Source: Bacillota bacterium
GTDB lineage: Bacteria; Bacillota; Sulfobacillia; RBS10-35; JAJYVN01
Assembly (NCBI GenBank): GCA_021791995.1
Contig: JAJYVN010000098.1
Coordinates: forward strand, 1-9,684
Direction: 5' to 3'
DNA: 9,684 nucleotides
The position numbers were made by a program, and so were the translations under genes. Numbering within the stretch: position 1 is the first letter of the stretch; the number at the start of each line of letters is the position of its first letter. Under the pieces are notes generated by a model. The model did no database searches. It had not been told where the DNA came from and saw only the letters and a program-made list of their open reading frames with translations. Positions 5,303-9,684 of the stretch are shown here, one piece after another.

Positions 5303-7741
5303 TCAATGCGGCGGCTGCCATGCCGAGAGGTCGGCTCCCCGCAAGGATGCTCCCACTGCATCCGTGACCGCACGCACGACCAGGGCCATCGCCTGATCCA
5401 CCTCCTCGTCGCGCAGTGTACGCTCCGCTTGGAACCACAGCGTGAAGGCTAGGCTCCGCCACCCGGCAGGAACGCCCTTCCCTTGATACAGATCGAAAAG
5501 TCGGACCTCCGTTCGAAGATCCGGAAGCGATGTTGCGGCCTGGTGCAGGGCGCTCTGTACCTCCGCTGCGCTACGCTCTACGGGTACCAAGAGGGCGATG
5601 TCACGTCGTACGGCGGGATACCGAGGAATCGGTTGAAAAACAATCGACCGATCGACGGCCCAAAGTGGTTCCAACTGAATCTCAGCGAGGACAGCGGGGT
5701 CGGGAAGACCGAAGGCCTCCTGGACATTCGGATGGCATTGCCCCGCCCACCCAATGGTAACCCCGTCCAAGGCCAGGAGCGCGGCGCGGCCGGGGTGCAG
5801 CGTGGGAAGTTCGCCTGCGGCGGGTACGCTCCATATCAGACGATCTCCGGCGATCCCGAGTCTGGCCGCCAGCGCACAGATGGTCCCCTTGAGGCGGAAA
5901 AAGTCGCAGGGTGTGCCAGGACCCTGCCAGGTCTGTGGTGCGATGCATCCCATACCAGCCAATCCGAGCACCGCGATCTCCGCGATTCCGTGCGTACCGG
6001 AAGCGAAGACGGGTCCCACTTCAAAACAGGCGACGTCCAGGCGTCGATAGCGTGCATTGGTCTCCAACACGCGCAGCAGGCTGGCCGCTGTGGTGGTTCG
6101 CAATACCTCCTGGTCTACACGCATGGGGTTGGCAATCGCCACTGCCTGGTGCCAGGGATGCTCCGGTGGTATGCGCAGGCGGTCCCATAACTCGCGACTG
6201 TGGTAGGTGTATGGAATGACCTCGGTGAAGCCTGCGCCCAGAGCAACCTTGCGCGCCGCATCGGCGGTCCGCTCCAGAGGGGGCCTCGCGACCGTGGTCG
6301 GCGCGCCCTCAGGGAGGGTCGCAGGGATCCGTTCATACCCATACATCCGGCAGACCTCTTCAATGAGGTCCACTTCGTCGTGCACGTCGGATCGCCAAGA
6401 GGGGACGTTCACCCGCAGGCGATCAGCGCCATCGGCTTGGATCTCAAAGCCCAGAGCGGAGAGCAGTCGACCGGCGGCGGATGTGGAGAGGCGAACCCCC
6501 ATCCACTGCCGCAGACGAGCGCCGCGGAGGGAGACGGAACGCGGCGGTGGCTCGGCCGGTCCGAAGGTGCGTTCACCGTAGACGGTGCCACCGACCATGC
6601 GCAAAAGTGCAATAGCGCGATCGGATGCTGCCGTAACGCCGGCCGGGTCCACGCCACGGGAGAATCGTTGCGCTGCCTCGGAATGGAGGCCATGCGCGCG
6701 AGCGGTGTGCCCAACCGCATCTGCGGAGAACACGGCTGATTCCAGGACGACGTCGAGGGTGGCTTCCGTGATCGAAGTGCCGGTTCCGCCCATGACGCCC
6801 GCAAGCGCGATGGGATCCATCCCGTCGGCGATCACGAGGTCGGTAGCTTGCAAGAAGTGCTCTCGGCCATCTAGGGTGGTCAGATGTTCTCCGGGTAGTG
6901 CGCGCCGCACGCAGACGGTGTCGCCGTGTAGGTGAGCGCGATCAAAGGCATGCAGGGGTTGGCCCAGTTCGAGCATGACATAGTTTGTTATATCCACAAT
7001 GGGGCTCAGGGATCGGATGCCACACTGGCAGAGGTGCCGTACCATCCACAAGGGGGTGGGTGCCGGTTCACGCTCCCAGCGCACTAGGCGGGCCACATAG
7101 CGGGAGCAGAGTTCGGGACATGCCACGTTCAGACGAAAGCTGTCTAGGGCGCACTCACCGGTGGTCATGCGGTCGGGCATCCGCAGCCGACCCCCGGTGA
7201 GTGCGGCCACCTCGCGCGCTACCCCTAAGATCGACTGGCAGTGCGTGGCGTAGTTGGGAGTCAATTCAATCTCGAGCACGGGATCATCCAAAAAAAGAGC
7301 TCGCACGAGATCGGTTCCCACCGGTTGATCCAGAGGGAGCAGGGTTTCGGATTCCTCTAGCGCACAACCGAGGTCCAGACAGGAGCAGAGGAGGCCGGCT
7401 GAGGGAACGCCATCGAACGAGCGGACTTTTACGGTCCGCCAGCCCGGAAGAATTCCCCCGGGGCGTGCCCACGGGACCGTGTCGCCTGGGGCGATGCCCG
7501 TTGCGCTCGTAACCACGTTGGCCAGGTTATGTCCATCGCTGAGTTCCACAACGCTGAGGTTAGAACGGGTTGGGTGGGGGCTGATCGCGTTGATGCGCGC
7601 AGCCACAATCCCTGCGCAGCCGCGACCGGGCCAATCCACCGTCTCGACAGACAGTCCGCGCGCGGTCAGGGCGCTGGCGAGTTCCGCCACGTCATCCTGC
7701 CAATCGACAAAGGTGCGGAGCCAAGACAAAGGAACGCGCAT
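5303..7741 (-). CDS. pheT: Phenylalanine--tRNA ligase beta subunit
   Basis: The 812-residue beta subunit of the (alpha-beta)2 PheRS has the full bacterial layout. In order these are an N-terminal MRVPLSWLR block, an EMAP/OB-fold tRNA-binding domain (about 40-150), and the B3/B4 editing region (about 210-385) with HAFDRAHLHGD, LTTLDGREH, LAGVMGG and SEAAQRFSRGVDP. These are followed by a B5 domain (about 402-475) with SWRSDVHDEVDLIEEVCRMYGYERI, a class-II-like core (about 490-690), and a C-terminal ferredoxin-fold anticodon-binding domain (about 702-800) beginning PIPRYPAVRRDIALLV. The usual NRADCLS motif after the OB domain reads NYATHCQS (163-170) here. An AAAGGA sequence lies 8 nt before the ATG. 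It is 33 nt downstream of the pheS stop and should be co-transcribed with it. The short tail after the anticodon-binding domain (ADLSAWQPPH) looks lineage-specific. Confidence 0.98.
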   Translation of the reverse strand: MRVPLSWLRTFVDWQDDVAELASALTARGLSVETVDWPGRGCAGIVAARINAISPHPTRSNLSVVELSDGHNLANVVTSATGIAPGDTVPWARPGGILPGWRTVKVRSFDGVPSAGLLCSCLDLGCALEESETLLPLDQPVGTDLVRALFLDDPVLEIELTPNYATHCQSILGVAREVAALTGGRLRMPDRMTTGECALDSFRLNVACPELCSRYVARLVRWEREPAPTPLWMVRHLCQCGIRSLSPIVDITNYVMLELGQPLHAFDRAHLHGDTVCVRRALPGEHLTTLDGREHFLQATDLVIADGMDPIALAGVMGGTGTSITEATLDVVLESAVFSADAVGHTARAHGLHSEAAQRFSRGVDPAGVTAASDRAIALLRMVGGTVYGERTFGPAEPPPRSVSLRGARLRQWMGVRLSTSAAGRLLSALGFEIQADGADRLRVNVPSWRSDVHDEVDLIEEVCRMYGYERIPATLPEGAPTTVARPPLERTADAARKVALGAGFTEVIPYTYHSRELWDRLRIPPEHPWHQAVAIANPMRVDQEVLRTTTAASLLRVLETNARYRRLDVACFEVGPVFASGTHGIAEIAVLGLAGMGCIAPQTWQGPGTPCDFFRLKGTICALAARLGIAGDRLIWSVPAAGELPTLHPGRAALLALDGVTIGWAGQCHPNVQEAFGLPDPAVLAEIQLEPLWAVDRSIVFQPIPRYPAVRRDIALLVPVERSAAEVQSALHQAATSLPDLRTEVRLFDLYQGKGVPAGWRSLAFTLWFQAERTLRDEEVDQAMALVVRAVTDAVGASLRGADLSAWQPPH

Positions 7742-7774
7742 GTGGGTTGTCCTTTCGCGTTTGCCGGGCGAGGA

Positions 7775-8830
7775 TTAGAACTGCTCGCTGCATCGCATGT
7801 CGCCTTCGTAAAACGCCCGAATGTCATCTACCTGATAGCGTAGCATGGCCAAACGGTCGATTCCCAGGCCAAAGGCAAAGCCGGAGACCTCTTCAGGGTC
7901 GTACCCGCCCGCCTCCAGCACACGCGGGTGCACCATGCCGGCCCCAAGAACTTCGACCCAGCCACTCTGCTTGCACGTTCGGCAGCCGTGCCCGTTGCAC
8001 AGGGTACAACCTACGTCCACCTCCACGGACGGTTCCGTGAAGGGGAAGTAGCTTGGGCGGAAGCGAATGCGGGTGGATGGACCGAAGAGCCGATGCGCCA
8101 GAGCGGAGAGAACCCCCTTGAGATGTGCGAAGCTGATCCCGTGATCCACCAGGAGGCCCTCGCATTGGTGAAACATCGGGGAGTGGGTGGCGTCGTCGTC
8201 CCTGCGATAGACCCGGCCCGGGGCAACCATGCGTACCGGTAGCCGCCCCGCTTGCGCGCGCATGAAGCGGATCTGGACCGGAGACATCTGGGTACGGAGC
8301 AGGAGCCGGCCGGTGCCGGTTGGTGCGGCGTCGATGTAGAAGCTGTCCTGCATCTCGCGCGCTGGATGACCTGGTGGAATGTTCAACGCCTCAAAGTTAT
8401 GCCACTCGTCTTCGATCTCCGGACCGAGGCTCATGGTAAATCCCATGGCCGCAAAGATATCTTCGATATCGTTTCGCAGGATGATGAGGGGGTGGGGGTG
8501 ACCGATCGTTGGTGGGTATCCCGGCAGTGTGATGTCGATGGTTTCCTCTACCAAGCGCCGGTCGAGCGTGCGACGGGCGAGTGCACCTCGGGCCTCCTCA
8601 AGTGCCTGGCCGATCTCGGTGCGCAACTGATTCGCGAGGGCGCCTTGTGCGGGCCGCTCTTCGGCCGGGAGCTGGCCCAAGACACGCAGGGCCGACGTGA
8701 TAACCCCCTTGCGACCAAGGTACTGCACCCGCACGTCTTCGAGTGCCGCAGTATCCTCTGCTTGGGCGATGGCTCGATGGGCCTCCTGGCGGATTCGTTC
8801 CCATGACCTTTGGTCCGGCGCCTCCAGCAG
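7775..8830 (-). CDS. pheS: Phenylalanine--tRNA ligase alpha subunit (probable CTG start)
   Basis: The catalytic alpha subunit of PheRS joins phenylalanine to tRNA-Phe. The coiled-coil N-terminal arm includes RVQYLGRKG and LPAEERPAQGALANQLR. The class-II core contains HPL, the motif 2 block GRVYRRDDDATHSPMFHQ.EGL, and motif 3 GFAFGLGIDRLAML, whose Ala is the known Phe-pocket residue. A Cys4 insert (CTLC then CRTC, followed by GWVEVLGAGMVHP) resembles Bacillota PheS. The first standard start in frame is a GTG at 8734, which would cut the N-terminal coiled coil short by about 28 residues relative to homologues. The frame stays open upstream to a TAG at 8861-8863, and the translated sequence (including SWERIRQEAHRAIAQAED) looks like a normal PheS N-terminus. 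CTG at 8830 or 8827, behind a strong GGAAGGGGG, gives about 350 residues, the expected length. The CTG choice is inference. Confidence 0.93.
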   Translation of the reverse strand: MLEAPDQRSWERIRQEAHRAIAQAEDTAALEDVRVQYLGRKGVITSALRVLGQLPAEERPAQGALANQLRTEIGQALEEARGALARRTLDRRLVEETIDITLPGYPPTIGHPHPLIILRNDIEDIFAAMGFTMSLGPEIEDEWHNFEALNIPPGHPAREMQDSFYIDAAPTGTGRLLLRTQMSPVQIRFMRAQAGRLPVRMVAPGRVYRRDDDATHSPMFHQCEGLLVDHGISFAHLKGVLSALAHRLFGPSTRIRFRPSYFPFTEPSVEVDVGCTLCNGHGCRTCKQSGWVEVLGAGMVHPRVLEAGGYDPEEVSGFAFGLGIDRLAMLRYQVDDIRAFYEGDMRCSEQF

Positions 8831-8844
8831 CGTTGCCCCCTTCC
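8827..8844 (-). promoter_or_regulatory. Ribosome binding site and probable CTG start of pheS
   Basis: On the - strand a GGAAGGGGG Shine-Dalgarno run (8844-8836) sits 5 nt before CTG at 8830 and 8 nt before a second CTG at 8827, both in frame with PheS. There is no ATG, GTG or TTG in this frame between the upstream TAG (8863-8861) and the GTG at 8734, while homology to PheS N-termini extends well upstream of 8734. An ATC at 8794 is an alternative but has no comparable SD. Confidence 0.55.
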
Positions 8845-8863
8845 GCTCCCTCGTATGAGCCTA

Positions 8864-9170
8864 GCACAGCACGAGTGTTCGGGAAAGCGTCGCCTGTTGC
8901 GCCCGGATACCGGCTTCGGACAGCTTAGAGCCTATCCGAGGAGGTGACATAGGACTTACCGTTACCCATAACCGGAGGGGTGACCGGGAAACTAGTTATT
9001 GAGAGCATGGGGGCAGATCGATGAGTGATCGGCGTTCGGGAAGTGATCGGGCAGGGGGGCACGTGATGACCATCTGTGTCGTGGTGGTGCACCGACATTG
9101 GCAAAGCGAATGGCTCCGTAGGTACGCCGGGTGGCGTTTTGCATAGGGGAGCGGTCCAGGCGGATGGGGT
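8864..9170. other. Intergenic stretch between pheS and the transposase
   Basis: No gene can be supported here. The part nearest pheS should contain the pheS promoter, but no good -35/-10 pair is visible on the - strand. No T-box core (GGTGGNACCGCG-like) is seen. At 8931-8953 a CCTAT...ATAGG inverted repeat brackets a GAGGAGGTGAC sequence, and a similar GGAGGGGTGAC follows at 8974-8984. GTTA at 8961-8964 pairs with TAAC at 8969-8972. This cluster of short repeats could be the terminal region of the adjacent insertion sequence. The rest (about 9000-9170) looks like decayed or untranslated sequence of the element. Confidence 0.4.
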
Positions 9171-9684
9171 TCATCGAAGGTGAGCGAGTTCCCATCCTTC
9201 GACCCAAAACTGGAGGGCCCGCAACCCGCGCCACAAGACTTTGACTCCTGGTTCGCCGTCACGACGTCGCCCGAAGGAGCCTCCCAATGAAGCGATCCAC
9301 CGCCGAGCGGTGTGCAGGTCGGGGGAGCCGTGGGAGGGGATCCGGTGCATTTGCGAGCAAGAACCTCCACTTCGGGTTGGGGAGAGCGCGATGGATGCAG
9401 GGAGGCCGGGTTCGGTTCGGGCCAAATACGTTCGATACTGCAAGCGGGAAGCAATCACCGAATACATGGCAACGCCAGCTTTGATGCGATCGGCGGTTTC
9501 TAGCTGCCATTTCTCGACCCCACAACCGCTTTTCCGCGTGTCGTGGAAGCGCTCCACCCGCCAGCGGAAGGTGTACCCGGTGAGGAGTTGGCGTGTGGTG
9601 CCGAGGTCGGGTATGGCGATGGTCGTCAGAAGCCACCAAGTGATGGGTTTCTCCCCAGCTGGGGGGACATCGGTCTGTTGCGCC
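8931..9684 (-). mobile_element. Insertion sequence of the IS4 family, partial (boundary uncertain)
   Basis: The transposase C-terminus identifies an IS4-family element that enters the window from the right edge. Its end downstream of the transposase must lie left of 9171. The short inverted repeat at 8931-8953 is the nearest candidate for a terminal region, but I cannot match it to a known IS end and the partner end is outside the window. The left limit given is therefore only a guess; the end could also lie anywhere between 9000 and 9170. The transposase runs in the same direction as pheS, so read-through from the IS could reach pheST. Confidence 0.4.
9171..9684 (-). CDS. IS4-family (Tn5/IS50-like) transposase, C-terminal part, damaged
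   Basis: The frame is open from the right window edge to a TGA at 9171-9173. It contains the IS4-family signature Y(2)R(3)E(6)K exactly, as YTFRWRVERFHDTRK, where the Glu (codon 9554-9552) is the third catalytic acid of the DDE triad. It is preceded by EKPITWWLLTT, the strand before the signature, and followed by SGCGVEKWQLETADRIKAGVAMYSVIA, as in Tn5-like enzymes. Near the end FGRRRDGEPGVKVLWRGLRAL matches the usual C-terminal block. Between these, about 19 residues only make family sense in another frame (EVEVLARKCTGSPPTAPPT): one extra base near 9374-9376 and one missing base near 9317-9318 shift the frame and restore it. The first two catalytic Asp residues are outside the window. The element is probably inactive unless these are sequencing errors. 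Confidence 0.85.
   Translation of the reverse strand, partial: AQQTDVPPAGEKPITWWLLTTIAIPDLGTTRQLLTGYTFRWRVERFHDTRKSGCGVEKWQLETADRIKAGVAMYSVIASRLQYRTYLARTEPGLPASIALSPTRSGGSCSQMHRIPSHGSPDLHTARRWIASLGGSFGRRRDGEPGVKVLWRGLRALQFWVEGWELAHLR

Noticed and set aside
4456..5367. + strand ORF of 303 codons spanning the glucoamylase start and the pheT end
   Set aside because: It is antisense to the GH15 N-terminal domain. The composition is Arg/Cys-rich and typical of a shadow frame, and no ribosome binding site is evident.
5483..6190. + strand ORF of 235 codons antisense to pheT
   Set aside because: The opposite strand encodes the conserved C-terminal half of PheT; this frame shows no motif.
1..9684. 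CRISPR array, tRNA, rRNA, toxin-antitoxin or defence genes
   Set aside because: I found no regularly spaced repeats, no tRNA-like cloverleaf and no small gene pair with recognisable motifs. All long conserved frames belong to the genes listed.

Overview
This window is a mostly housekeeping translation locus from a GC-rich bacterium. Its gene content and family signatures point to Bacillota, possibly a deep-branching Alicyclobacillus-, Kyrpidia- or Sulfobacillus-like lineage. The reasons are an infC-rpmI-rplT operon with an attenuator-like leader, a YsgA-like SPOUT methyltransferase close to pheST, and a PheS with a Cys4 insert of the kind seen in Bacillota. The taxonomic call is an inference from gene content, not a database result.

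Layout. Positions 1-164 hold the 3' end of an unrecognised ORF. Positions 165-548 are non-coding; they contain a candidate promoter (362-388), a hairpin (441-464) and a terminator-like hairpin with a U-tract (496-524), which together form a plausible infC attenuator leader. On the + strand follow infC (best start is a rare ATT at 549), rpmI, a strong intergenic hairpin, rplT, an intrinsic terminator at 1839-1864, and a TrmH/SpoU-family 2'-O-methyltransferase. On the - strand are a large cytoplasmic GH15 glucoamylase (2692-5205), pheT (5303-7741) and pheS (7775 to about 8830, apparently with a non-AUG start). The methyltransferase and glucoamylase genes converge and overlap at their 3' ends by 22 bp. 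The right edge (9171-9684, - strand) is the C-terminal part of an IS4-family (Tn5/IS50-like) transposase that carries two compensating frameshifts.

Functionally, IF-3, L35, L20, the RNA methyltransferase and both PheRS subunits all serve ribosome function or tRNA charging. The glucoamylase is the outlier: it is a carbohydrate-degrading enzyme lying 97 bp downstream of pheT on the same strand. In the order familiar from Bacillota, pheST follows the methyltransferase on the same strand. Here pheST points the opposite way and has an IS element just upstream, so an inversion or insertion is a reasonable explanation.

I see no CRISPR array, defence system, tRNA or rRNA gene, and no clearly novel multi-gene system. 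The points most worth a second look are the infC leader logic, the non-canonical start codons of infC and pheS, the rpmI-rplT hairpin, the rearranged pheST/glucoamylase block and the damaged transposase.
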